Positions 42,900-50,671 of a stretch of 64,000 nt of DNA are shown one piece after another. Below the pieces are notes generated by a model that had not been told where the DNA came from, did no database searches, and was given only the letters and a program-made list of their open reading frames with translations. The stretch is from Streptomyces aureus (GTDB lineage: Bacteria > Actinomycetota > Actinomycetes > Streptomycetales > Streptomycetaceae). The DNA lies in contig NZ_JNZD01000021.1 in assembly GCF_000725495.1 (NCBI RefSeq), positions 124,001 to 188,000 of the forward strand. Direction: 5' to 3'. How positions within the stretch are numbered: position 1 is the stretch's first letter; each line of letters opens with the position of its first letter. Made by a program: the position numbers and the translations under genes.

Positions 42900-43606
42900 G
42901 GGGCCGGGTCGAACGGATCAGGAGCGGGGTGCGGGTCCTGTTACTCGTGTCCATGGCATTGGCCGCGCTCGGCGCAGCACAGGTTCCTGCCTCGGCGGGT
43001 GCCTGGGGGCCCGGTAAGGGCGACAGCCCGGACATGGCCCTGGTCATCGCGGGCGACACGGGGCGGACGACCACGCTGCACGCCGAGGAGCGGGACTTCG
43101 GACGGCTCTGGCGGCTGCTGTCGCCCCGGTACACGGGGACCGAGAGGGTGCCCGAAGCGTGGACGCACGGCCGTTTTCCCGAGGTGCGGGTCACCGTGAT
43201 CTGGGGGCTGACCGGTGTCGGGGGCTGGCCGCAGACCAGTCGGGCGCCCGGCGGCGATGTCGCCGTCGAGCGCCAGGACCAGCTGTTCCTCACGCCGGAC
43301 GGAACGCCGTGGGTGCGTTCGGATCCCTCGCCCGACGTGGTGGACGACGACATCCGCTGGCATCGGGCGCCGAGCGCGGTGTTCGGGCAACTGGCACAGG
43401 AGGGCAGGCTATTCGGTTCCCGGCCCGCGGCGGTGGCCGCCGTGGCGGAGCCGGACGCGGTGGACCGGGCGCGGTGGGTGCTGCCCGGACTCGCCGTGGG
43501 CTTGGCTCTCGGCGCCGGTGTTCCGTGGTTCATACGGCGCGCGGCGGCCCGGCGTGAGGACGCGGGACCGCCGCGGGAGCCACGACAAGAACTGATCGAC
43601 TTGTGA
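42896..43606 (+). CDS. exported membrane-anchored protein of the ECF regulon
   Basis: The gene encodes 236 residues from ATG 42896, with GAGGGGG five bases upstream; its first bases overlap the end of the previous frame. It has a signal sequence (VRVLLLVSMALAALGAAQVP) and an external domain with TTTLHAEERDFGRLWRLLSP, VRVTVIWGLTGVGGWPQTSR and VRSDPSPDVVDDDIRWHRAP. A C-terminal helix (WVLPGLAVGLALGAGVPWFI) and a basic tail ending EPRQELIDL close it. It is probably anchored by that helix with the domain outside. It shares signal, layout and terminal motif with the previous gene. Function unknown. Confidence 0.75.
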   Translation: MRGRVERIRSGVRVLLLVSMALAALGAAQVPASAGAWGPGKGDSPDMALVIAGDTGRTTTLHAEERDFGRLWRLLSPRYTGTERVPEAWTHGRFPEVRVTVIWGLTGVGGWPQTSRAPGGDVAVERQDQLFLTPDGTPWVRSDPSPDVVDDDIRWHRAPSAVFGQLAQEGRLFGSRPAAVAAVAEPDAVDRARWVLPGLAVGLALGAGVPWFIRRAAARREDAGPPREPRQELIDL

Positions 43607-43985
43607 GGACCGGACCGCCGAGTGCCTCGGGCCGGTCGGCAGGGGGAACCTCACAGTTCGGACCCCCCGACGGCCGGCACCGAGTCCTGGAGGACTTCGC
43701 CACCTCGCTGCGCGTCAGCGAACGCCGGGGCGGCCAACTCAGGGCTTCGATCTCATCCTGTCGGTTCCCCTGGCGAAGATGCTCAGCTGGTTCATCCAGC
43801 ACTTCCCCACCTCGGCCCAGTGGTACGTCGGCGAGATCATGGGCGAGGCGGACAAGCAGCTCGGCATCCCGGCCAAGGTGACGGGCGAAGCACTGCGGCG
43901 GTCCGCGACCACGAACGCGGAACTCGACGGGCAGAGCGCGCAGGAGTTTTTCTCCCGTGCCGTACCGCGCGAGCCGGAGAGCTGA
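43607..43985 (+). pseudogene. remnant of an unknown gene in two frames
   Basis: The first frame gives HRVLEDFATSLRVSERRGGQ. Coding then passes to another frame as GFDLILSVPLAKMLSWFIQH, FPTSAQWYVGEIMGEADKQL and a Ser/Arg-rich end, with TGA at 43983-43985. A single frame change near 43740 would join them. The family is not recognised. Confidence 0.4.
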
Positions 43986-44000
43986 GGTCCTTCACCGCTC

Positions 44001-44043
44001 GTGAGGGGTGCCAAGCCAATCCCAGTGGCTTGACACCCCTCAC
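44001..44043. terminator. long hairpin terminator
   Basis: An 18-bp arm (44001-44018) pairs with 44026-44043 with one mismatch; the loop is seven bases. It ends the plus-strand transcript and lies close to the convergent pseudogene. Confidence 0.8.
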
Positions 44044-44114
44044 GGCTCTACTGGCGAACAGACCGGCCTGGCTCTGTTCACGAGAACCGGTTCTGGCACA
44101 GCTTTTGTGGGGCG

Positions 44115-44914
44115 TCAGCAGTGGCAGTGCACTCGTACCAGGATCGTGTCGTGAGGCAGCTGCGACAGGTATGCCTCGCTGCCAGGCCAGACACCTGGCC
44201 CGGAGAGTTCGTGAGGACACGAATCCGGGTCGCAGTACGCGTGAAGGGCGCCTCCGTCGCTCTCTCGCCACCAGCCGTCCACGGTGAGCACGTCGGTCTC
44301 CCACGGGACTCAGGAGAACTCACGGATGTAGTCGGCGCGGCTGCCGCGGAATCCGATGATGGGATGCTCCGCACGGATCGGGCTGTCGAGATAGCCGGGT
44401 CGAGGCTCCAGGGGTGGTGGATGTAGGCGTTGATCAGGGGCTGGGCCCGGTAGGCGGCCAGCATGCCGTCGGCCCAGGGGCCGCCCGGGAACGCGTGCGG
44501 ATCTTTTTCCCAACGGTCCTCGAAAACCGAGAGGGGCAGTGCCGGCGGGTGTATGGCGGACAGCTGTCGCCACAGGTCCCGGGACGCGGCTGCCGCTCGT
44601 TCGGGAGCGGCTTGCGGCCGTGACAGGTCGAGCAGGGCACGCGGTCCTCCGGCGCAGACTCCTGGGGCGCTGGGAGCGGGGGTGCCGTCATACGCGGGCT
44701 CGTCGTGAACCAGCCTGGGATCCTCCTCGTATCCGCGGACGACCGCGAATCCCTGACCGGTGCTGCCACCGCGGATACGGCGTGAATCCCACATGCCGCG
44801 GTCCACGGGGTTGTCACTGTCCTGGTCGAACGGCGCGAGGGCCGCAGTGAGGGCCCCATCGATGTCGTCCGCAGCTCCGGGCGGCAGACACACCGTCACC
44901 GTCAGGCCAGCCAC
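44115..44914 (-). pseudogene. conserved hypothetical gene with frameshift and internal stop
   Basis: GTG 44914 follows GGGGAGAA. The frame reads LTVTVCLPPGAADDIDGALT, MWDSRRIRGG, RDLWRQLSAIHPPALPLSVF, WADGMLAAYRAQPLINAYIH and HPWSLDP, then shifts to YLDSPIRAEHPIIGFRGSRA, DYIREFS and a TGA. The same frame continues after that stop with VLTVDGWWRESDGGALHAYC, DTILVRVHCHC and TGA at 44115-44117. The intact family, as I recall, ends in a VRVHCH motif. The gene is therefore doubly broken. Its role is unknown. Confidence 0.6.
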
Positions 44915-45099
44915 GCTTCTCCCCGCTCTGTCGTCGGACGGCATGATCGCATCGAGCGGCGACGTTTTGGCATGCCGATCGGCACCGAATAGGCATCCCA
45001 TCCGCTCTGAGTCACAGCCCCAGCGGGACCGCCGGGTTGATGTCTAAATTGAGGCTGTCAACCGGCTTCTTTCCCTCCACAGAAGTTGAGCCAGAACCC

Positions 45100-45138
45100 G
45101 AGAACCGGCAGCGAATGTTCACCAGTTTCGACAGCACG
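45100..45138 (+). repeat. left arm of inverted repeat around unknown gene
   Basis: This 39-base segment is complementary to 46364-46402 at 30 of 39 positions. Read inward it encodes ENRQRMFTSFDST; the right arm read inward encodes ENRQQIFSNFDST. Confidence 0.6.
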
Positions 45139-45208
45139 GAGCGGTCCGGAATCTTCGAACGACGGTGGCCTGATGACACCTGTCAGACCTCGGGCCTAAG
45201 GTGTGCCG

Positions 45209-46270
45209 GTGATCTTCAGAAGGAAGCAGAAGGCCGCGGCCCTTGCCGCCGTCATAGCAGAGCTGGAGCAGGCAGTGGCCGCTCGAGACGGTGGCCGCAC
45301 CGAGCGTGCGTTCAAAGCGGCGATGAGTGGTCTGCAGTCGGCAACGGGCACCGAATGCGTGCCGGTGGGACCCCGGTTGGCCGCGCTGCTCCCTGCCCTT
45401 CCGCCCACCGGCCCGCGCCCGATGCTGGCGATGATGGCCAGCTTCTGCGTGGAACGTGGTGCCGATCCGGCGGCGTGTGCGGAGCCGGTCCTCGACGGCA
45501 CCCACCGGGACCTGCTCGATGCCCTGGAGTTCGCCCGCCGCTGGGCCGACGCCGGCGGTGCCGGGGAGGAACTGCCAGAGGCCGACGAGAAGATCATTGA
45601 CGACGCGCTGATGGCCCGGCTGGGTGGCGAGGCGCACGAGGCGTTGCGGCTGGCGCTGGCCTACTGCTCGGTCGAGGAGTGGCAGCCCCCCGCGCTGGCC
45701 GTGCTGTGCCGCAGCACCGAGGTGCGCCGACGGCACGCATCCGCGCTCCTCCCCGCCTGCCGCGACTTGGCGGCCCTGGAGCGGCATGACCTCAAGTGCC
45801 TGGCCTACGCGCTGGCGATCCTGGACGACGAGCCTGTGGTGGTGCTGCACCGGCCCACCGGGACCGGGTTCGAAGTCCGCATCGGCGGCATCGGGGACAA
45901 CTTTCAGTTGCACACGCTGCTCGCTCACGTGCTCGTCGGCGGCGGTCACGTGCCCGGCACCGCACCGTCGGCGGAGAGCGTCCGCCTGGCCACGGACCCC
46001 GAGCCCGCTCAGGGGCGCACCGGGGCCGTCGCGACCGGGGCCTTCGAACTCCTTGCCCCGGACGGGGAGCGTATCTGGAACGAGGGGCTGCCCGACGATA
46101 TCCCCGTTGTGGAGGGGCGCCGTCTGCTCGTGCTGGACGAGCCGATGTACCCGCGCAGTTGGAATGCCGACCGGTTCTTCCCGATGCTCCCGGGGACGGC
46201 CGAGCTGACTCGTGTGCTGTCCGCCGACGAGGTCCAGACCTGGTTCGCCTACACCTGTTGGACGTCCTGA
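45209..46270 (+). CDS. hypothetical protein in an inverted-repeat-bounded segment
   Basis: The gene encodes 353 residues from GTG 45209, with AAGG six bases before; GTG 45203 is also possible. The first 110 residues are helical (AALAAVIAELEQAVAARDGG, RTERAFKAAMSGLQSATG). The middle is helical repeats around the Ala-rich EAHEALRLALAYCSVEEWQP. The end has beta-strands and EPMYPRSWNADRFFPMLPGT. No signal peptide, membrane helix or catalytic motif was found. Coding composition is good and the frame is intact despite decayed neighbours. It lies in the middle of a segment bounded by inverted repeats at 45100-45138 and 46364-46402. Confidence 0.65.
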   Translation: MIFRRKQKAAALAAVIAELEQAVAARDGGRTERAFKAAMSGLQSATGTECVPVGPRLAALLPALPPTGPRPMLAMMASFCVERGADPAACAEPVLDGTHRDLLDALEFARRWADAGGAGEELPEADEKIIDDALMARLGGEAHEALRLALAYCSVEEWQPPALAVLCRSTEVRRRHASALLPACRDLAALERHDLKCLAYALAILDDEPVVVLHRPTGTGFEVRIGGIGDNFQLHTLLAHVLVGGGHVPGTAPSAESVRLATDPEPAQGRTGAVATGAFELLAPDGERIWNEGLPDDIPVVEGRRLLVLDEPMYPRSWNADRFFPMLPGTAELTRVLSADEVQTWFAYTCWTS

Positions 46271-46363
46271 CCCGCTCACCCGGCGCCACCGCTCGGCGTC
46301 GGCTGCTGCCGCAGTCAGAAGTCGGGACTCGGGCCTGGCCTCTAGCGAACAAGAATCGCGCCG

Positions 46364-46402
46364 GGTGCTGTCGAAATTGCTGAAAATCTGCTGTCGATTT
46401 TC
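46364..46402 (-). repeat. right arm of inverted repeat around unknown gene
   Basis: This segment pairs with 45100-45138. Differences fall mostly at third codon positions of the shared peptide ENRQxxFxxFDST. Confidence 0.6.
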
Positions 46403-46510
46403 GTGAGCAGAGCCAGCCCCCCAAGTGTCCCCAACGGCACCGGAGGGTGGCCGGAACTTGAGACAGGCCGCCGATCCCGCTCGACTCGCGGGCACACCTC
46501 ACCGGCCGCT

Positions 46511-47125
46511 TCACCCGGCTGTGCTTGTGCGTAGTGCCTGGCGTATGCGGGGGTCGGCGGTGCGGTCGTCGGCTATGTGGCTGAAGTGCTGTGCGGAGTC
46601 CGGGTGGTCGCGCAGGACGGCGGCGATGACGGAGGCGGGCTCTTCTTTCAGGGTTCGTAGCCAGGGGGTGATTTTGTCCTGGGCGCTCCACTGGTCCCAG
46701 GCGCCGTCCCAGATGCACATGGTGTGGGCTGCCTCTTCCAGAAGGCCCCAGTCGCGGCGGCTGGCGGCGTAGGCGCAGATGCCGTGCAGCCAGATCACGA
46801 CCGTCGCGGCTTCGCCGAACTGACCATGTGGGTGTCGTCTCCGTCGACGTGCTCTGCCAGGGCGCGCAGGAGGCGGTGTGCTCGTGCCGGTTCTCGCTCC
46901 AGGGCGGGTGCCGCCTGCTGGGTGTCGACGCGGGCGAGCACGCCGACGTGGAGTTCATAGTCCTCGGGATGGTCGCCGACCAGGGTCAGCAGGGTGTCCG
47001 CGGCGGCCGGGTCGCCGGTGCATGCGGTTTCGAGCAGTGCCTGGGCGGTCTCGAGGGGGTCTTCGGGGATGACCGTGTGCTCGCGGTTGATCAGGGCGAG
47101 CAGGTCGCTGACGGTCCGGGGCAGC
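46511..47125 (-). pseudogene. conserved hypothetical gene with single-base frameshift
   Basis: The upstream part reads RTVSDLLALINREHTVIPED, TLLTLVGDHPEDYELHVGVL and RLLRALAEHVDGDDTHM. One missing base shifts the frame, and it resumes as GQFGEAATVVIWLHGICAYA, then ASRRDWGLLEEAAHTMCIWD, and ends at 46511. A likely single base deletion lies in the HMG segment near 46832. The start could not be found; the 5' end abuts the AbiEii-like copy 2. Function unknown. The 108 bases before it (46403-46510) hold nothing supportable. Confidence 0.5.
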
Positions 47126-47169
47126 GTTGCGGATCCTTTTGGGTGGCGGCGCGCACGATCCGCCGGCCA

Positions 47170-47741
47170 GCGCCTAGGAACCCGGTGCTGCCGAGCACCA
47201 GCGGGCTGGCCATGGGCAGTTACGGGTCGCGCCTGCGCCGGCCGCGGCGCGAGGTGGCGAGGTCGCCGTCTCGGCGCGGGACGCGGTGATCGAGGACATC
47301 TGGACCTACATCCGGGCGCCGGGCTGCCGCACGGTGCTGCCCTGGGCCACGCCCGGCCTGCCGGGCGGCCCCGTCCAGCTCGACTGCGTGTTCAACGAAC
47401 GGCTTCCAGAAGCGCCCCGGGCCGCTGAACCTCCCGGCGGCACGATCGTACGGACGGCCGCGCCGGAACCGTCCCTTGCCTGGAAGGTGATGTGGCTGAT
47501 CACCGACATGCACGGCCCGCACGCCACAGAACTGCCCAGCACAGCAGCCTTCCTGAACCACACCGCCGTCTACGCCACCGACCAGCACCTGTCCGCCGAG
47601 TTCATCGCCGCGTTTCTCAAGGCGGAGGCCGACGCGGCGCGCTGTCCGGGCCCCACCAGCTCGTCGGCCTCGGCAACGGGGTCACGCTCGACCACTACGA
47701 GAAGCGCGACAAGCCGATCCAGTCGCACATGGAGATCATGA
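47170..47741 (+). pseudogene. AbiEii-like nucleotidyltransferase remnant, copy 2
   Basis: The frame from about 47253 gives GEVAVSARDAVIEDIWTYIR, APGCRTVLPW, QLDCVFNERLPEAPRAAEPP, SLAWKVMWLITDMHG. It then runs into unrelated coding (FLNHTAVYATDQHLSAEFIA, AAFLKAEADAA) and frame-shifted debris (HQLVGLGNGVTLDHYEKRDK, then PIQSHMEIMNRL). The junction near 47513 joins an AbiEii-like fragment to another gene's fragment. The N-terminal nucleotidyltransferase motif is missing here too. Confidence 0.65.
47176..47512 (+). repeat. 337-bp direct repeat, right copy
   Basis: This is the second copy of the sequence at 26619-26955, in the same orientation. Divergence is concentrated in scattered single bases and a few short indels. 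Confidence 0.8.
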
Positions 47742-47789
47742 ACCGGCTTACGTCCGGCCCTGGCGCGGACGGGGGTCCGGCCGGGCGGC

Positions 47790-48401
47790 TCACCCGGCCG
47801 GGACCGCCTCCGGCAGACCGAGCGAGGTGGCGGCGTGACGCCACACGGACGCGAGCGCCCCCTCCAGGGTGACCATGGGATCGCGCAGCATCAGGCGGAT
47901 GCCGTAACCGTCGCTCAGGGACAGTACGAGCGTGGCGAGTTCGTCCACGTCGGTCGGCGTGAACTCACCCGACTCGATGCCCCGCCGCACCGCGCCGCTC
48001 ACCCACGCGTGCAGCTCGGCGTACAGGTCCACGGCGAACACCCGGGTCGACTCGTCGCGCAGCGCCCGGACCCACAGCTCCTGCCACAGCCGCCAGTCCT
48101 GGTGCAACACGGGGTCGGTCGGCAGCAGGCTGCGCAGGATGCGCGCCAGGACGACCGCCGCCGGTGCCGTCTCCGCGTCGCGCTCCAGGTCCACGGCCGT
48201 GCTGGCGAAGGAGTGGGCCATCGCTTCCGTGAACAGCTTCTCGCGCGTGTCGAAGTGGTAGTGCAGCAGCGCGGTCGACACACCGGCCTGCTCCGCGACC
48301 ATGCGCATGCGGATCTTCTCGAAGCCGATCTCGGCGATGGCCTCGCACGCCGCGGTCAGGATGCGCTCGCGCGTGTCCGCCGTGCGCACCTTGTTCGACA
48401 C
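47790..48401 (-). CDS. TetR-family regulator of the catabolic locus
   Basis: The gene encodes 203 residues from GTG 48401, with GAGGGGAG eight bases upstream. The helix-turn-helix is RERILTAACEAIAEIGFEKI, then RMVAEQAGVSTALLHYHFDT. The C-terminal domain resembles the BetI-like group (HSFASTAVDLERDAE, VHLQDWRLWQELW-type helices, LATLVLSLSDGYGIRLMLRD). BetI controls choline/betaine genes, and that similarity fits the Rieske and transporter genes here but is not proof. It is the last gene of the leftward operon, and its probable operators lie at 56147-56221, so it seems to control its own operon and the divergent one. Confidence 0.85.
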   Translation of the reverse strand: MSNKVRTADTRERILTAACEAIAEIGFEKIRMRMVAEQAGVSTALLHYHFDTREKLFTEAMAHSFASTAVDLERDAETAPAAVVLARILRSLLPTDPVLHQDWRLWQELWVRALRDESTRVFAVDLYAELHAWVSGAVRRGIESGEFTPTDVDELATLVLSLSDGYGIRLMLRDPMVTLEGALASVWRHAATSLGLPEAVPAG

Positions 48402-48448
48402 TCTGCGACTCCCCTCGTCCGGCGGTCGTACACCGCCGCCATTGTCCC

Positions 48449-49351
48449 TCACGTCCGCTCGGCCCGCGCCGCCGCCTCCTGCGCGGATCGCGCATCGTAC
48501 GTGTGGAAGCCGCGGCCCGACTTGCGGCCCAACAGACCGGCCTCCACCATCCGGGACAGCAGCGGGGGCGGGGAGTACGTAGGGTCCCGGAACTCGGCGT
48601 AGAGCGACTCGGCGATGGCCCGGGTGGTGTCCAGACCGATGAGGTCCGTCAGCGCCAGCGGCCCGAGGGGGTGCGCACAGCCGAGGACCATGCCGCGGTC
48701 GACGTCCTCGACGCTCGCGACGCCCGACTCGACCATGCGGATCGCGGCCAGCAGGTACGGGACGAGCAGCGCGTTCACCACGAAGCCCGCCCGGTCCCGG
48801 GTGCGGATGACCTCCTTGCCGAGCGTGCCCGTCACGAAGGCCTCGGCCCGGTCCGCCGTGTCGGCCGAGGTGAGCAGCGACGGGACGAGTTCGACCAGCC
48901 GCAGCACCGGCACCGGGTTGAAGAAGTGGACGCCGAGGACCCGCTCGGGCCGGCCCGTCGCCGCGGCGAGCTGCACGACCGGGATCGACGAGGTATTGGT
49001 CGCGAGGACGGCGCGTTCGCCGGTGACGACCGCATCGAGCCTGGTGAACACGTCGAGCTTGAGCCGCTCGTCCTCCGCCACCGCCTCGATCACCAGATCC
49101 CGGTCGTGCAGGGCCTCGAACTGGTCGGCCACGGTGATCAGCACGGCGGCGGCCTCGCGCCGTTCGGCCGTGAGCCGGCCGTGCGCGACGGCCTTGTCGA
49201 GGGAGCGGCCGATGCGCCGCCGGCCCGCGCGGGCCGCTTCGGCGTCGCGTTCCACGACCGTCACCGGCAGGCCGGCGCGCGCGCAGACCTCGGCGATGCC
49301 GGCCCCCATCAGGCCGCAGCCGACGACCCCCACGCGTTCGATGTCGGTCAT
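48449..49351 (-). CDS. 3-hydroxyacyl-CoA dehydrogenase (3-hydroxybutyryl-CoA type)
   Basis: The gene encodes 300 residues from ATG 49351, with a GAGAGGA site. The NAD-binding motif is GCGLMGAGIAEVC. NTSSIPV near 124 and HFFNPVPVLRLVELVP near 145 carry the catalytic His, and the end has GRKSGRGFHTYD. It oxidises an (S)-3-hydroxyacyl-CoA with NAD. It lies after two acyl-CoA dehydrogenases, but no enoyl-CoA hydratase gene is seen, so the step between must come from elsewhere or from a promiscuous enzyme. Gene names such as fadB2 or hbd exist for the family. Confidence 0.92.
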   Translation of the reverse strand: MTDIERVGVVGCGLMGAGIAEVCARAGLPVTVVERDAEAARAGRRRIGRSLDKAVAHGRLTAERREAAAVLITVADQFEALHDRDLVIEAVAEDERLKLDVFTRLDAVVTGERAVLATNTSSIPVVQLAAATGRPERVLGVHFFNPVPVLRLVELVPSLLTSADTADRAEAFVTGTLGKEVIRTRDRAGFVVNALLVPYLLAAIRMVESGVASVEDVDRGMVLGCAHPLGPLALTDLIGLDTTRAIAESLYAEFRDPTYSPPPLLSRMVEAGLLGRKSGRGFHTYDARSAQEAAARAERT

Positions 49352-49457
49352 CCGTTGTCCTCTCTGCGTCGAAGGTCCCCGGCGTCCCCGGCACCGGGGA
49401 AGCCGGGGACGCACCACGGTCCGCCAGGGCCGGGGCGGGTGGCCGCCCCGGCCGGTG

Positions 49458-50633
49458 TCATCGGGCGACGGGCAGGTCCAGCACCCCCGGGCCGCGCTTG
49501 ATGAGCTCGTTGGCGATGATCAGCCGCTGGATCTCGGAGGTGCCCTCCCAGATCCGGTCCACGCGCAGCTCCCGGTAGAGCCGTTCCACGGCGTACGCGC
49601 GGTCGTAGCCCCGCCCGCCGTGTATCTGCAGGCACCGGTCGATCACCCGGCCCGAGGCCTCGCTGGCGGCGAGCTTGGCGATGGAGGCCTTGGCGTGCAG
49701 GGTCTTGCGGTCCTCCGCACCCGCCTGGTCCACCTCCCAGGCCACCTGGTGGGTGTAGGCGCGGTTGACGGCGATGTCCACGGCGCAGTCCGCGAGCATG
49801 CCCTGGACCAGCTGGTACGTGGCGATCGGCGCGCCGAACTGCTCGCGCTCCACGGCCCAGTCACGGGACAGTTCCAGGGCCCGCTCGGCCGCGCCGGTCG
49901 TACGGGCCGCGATCATCAGGCGCTCCTCGGTGAACCAGGAGCGGGTGATGTCGTATCCCTCGCCGATGCCGCCGAGCACGGCGTCCTCGTCGACCTGGAC
50001 GTCGGAGAACGTGAACTCGGGGTGCTCGTAGACGAAGGTGTGCATGAAGCGCGGCACGCGCGTCATCTCGATGCCCGGGGTGTCCTTGTCGACCAGGAAC
50101 AGTGTCGGGGCGCGCTCCGGACCCGCCGCCGCGAGGACGATCATGAAGTCGGCGTGGTCGCCGACCGTCACGAACCACTTCTCCCCGTTGAGCACCCACC
50201 CCCGGTCGTTCTTCGTCGCCGTGGTGGCGATGTTCTGCGGGTCCGACCCGGCGCCGCGCTCGGTGACCGCGTAGCAGTCCCGGCGCTCACCCCTGATGAC
50301 CGGGACCAGGAAACGCTCGCGCTGCTCGGGCGTGCAGAACCGCAGCGCGTTCGCGGGCCGCCACACCATGTCCCACAGGGCGCCGGTCAGTCGGCCCAAC
50401 TCCTCCTGGACGGTGACCTGTTCGGCGATGGTGAGGCCCGCGCCGCCCCATTCGGCAGGCATGTTGACGGCCTGGAGGCCCGCGTCCAGGACCGCGTCGC
50501 GGATCTCGGCGTGGGCGCTCGCGGGCAGCCCGTTGTCCTCCTCGCACCGGTTCTCGTAGGCGGCGATGAAGTCGGTGAGGGCACGCGCGTCGGCCTTGAG
50601 CTGCGCCTGGCGCGGGGTGAGACGGAAGTCCAT
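49458..50633 (-). CDS. acyl-CoA dehydrogenase, second of a tandem pair
   Basis: The gene encodes 391 residues from ATG 50633. Flavin and substrate motifs are standard: CYAVTERGAGSDPQNIATTA, GWVLNGEKWFVTVGDHADFM, RDWAVEREQFGAPIATYQLV and QIHGGRGYDRAYAVERLYRE. The catalytic Glu is in RIWEGTSEIQRL, near 373. It dehydrogenates an acyl-CoA to the 2-enoyl-CoA and passes electrons to FAD and ETF. Its upstream paralogue is nearly co-linear and about 70% identical by eye. Both keep the catalytic base, so both are probably active, perhaps on different chain types. Confidence 0.93.
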   Translation of the reverse strand: MDFRLTPRQAQLKADARALTDFIAAYENRCEEDNGLPASAHAEIRDAVLDAGLQAVNMPAEWGGAGLTIAEQVTVQEELGRLTGALWDMVWRPANALRFCTPEQRERFLVPVIRGERRDCYAVTERGAGSDPQNIATTATKNDRGWVLNGEKWFVTVGDHADFMIVLAAAGPERAPTLFLVDKDTPGIEMTRVPRFMHTFVYEHPEFTFSDVQVDEDAVLGGIGEGYDITRSWFTEERLMIAARTTGAAERALELSRDWAVEREQFGAPIATYQLVQGMLADCAVDIAVNRAYTHQVAWEVDQAGAEDRKTLHAKASIAKLAASEASGRVIDRCLQIHGGRGYDRAYAVERLYRELRVDRIWEGTSEIQRLIIANELIKRGPGVLDLPVAR

Positions 50634-50671
50634 GGAAGTCCTCGCTGTGTGGTGGTCCGGCGTGGGCGGGG

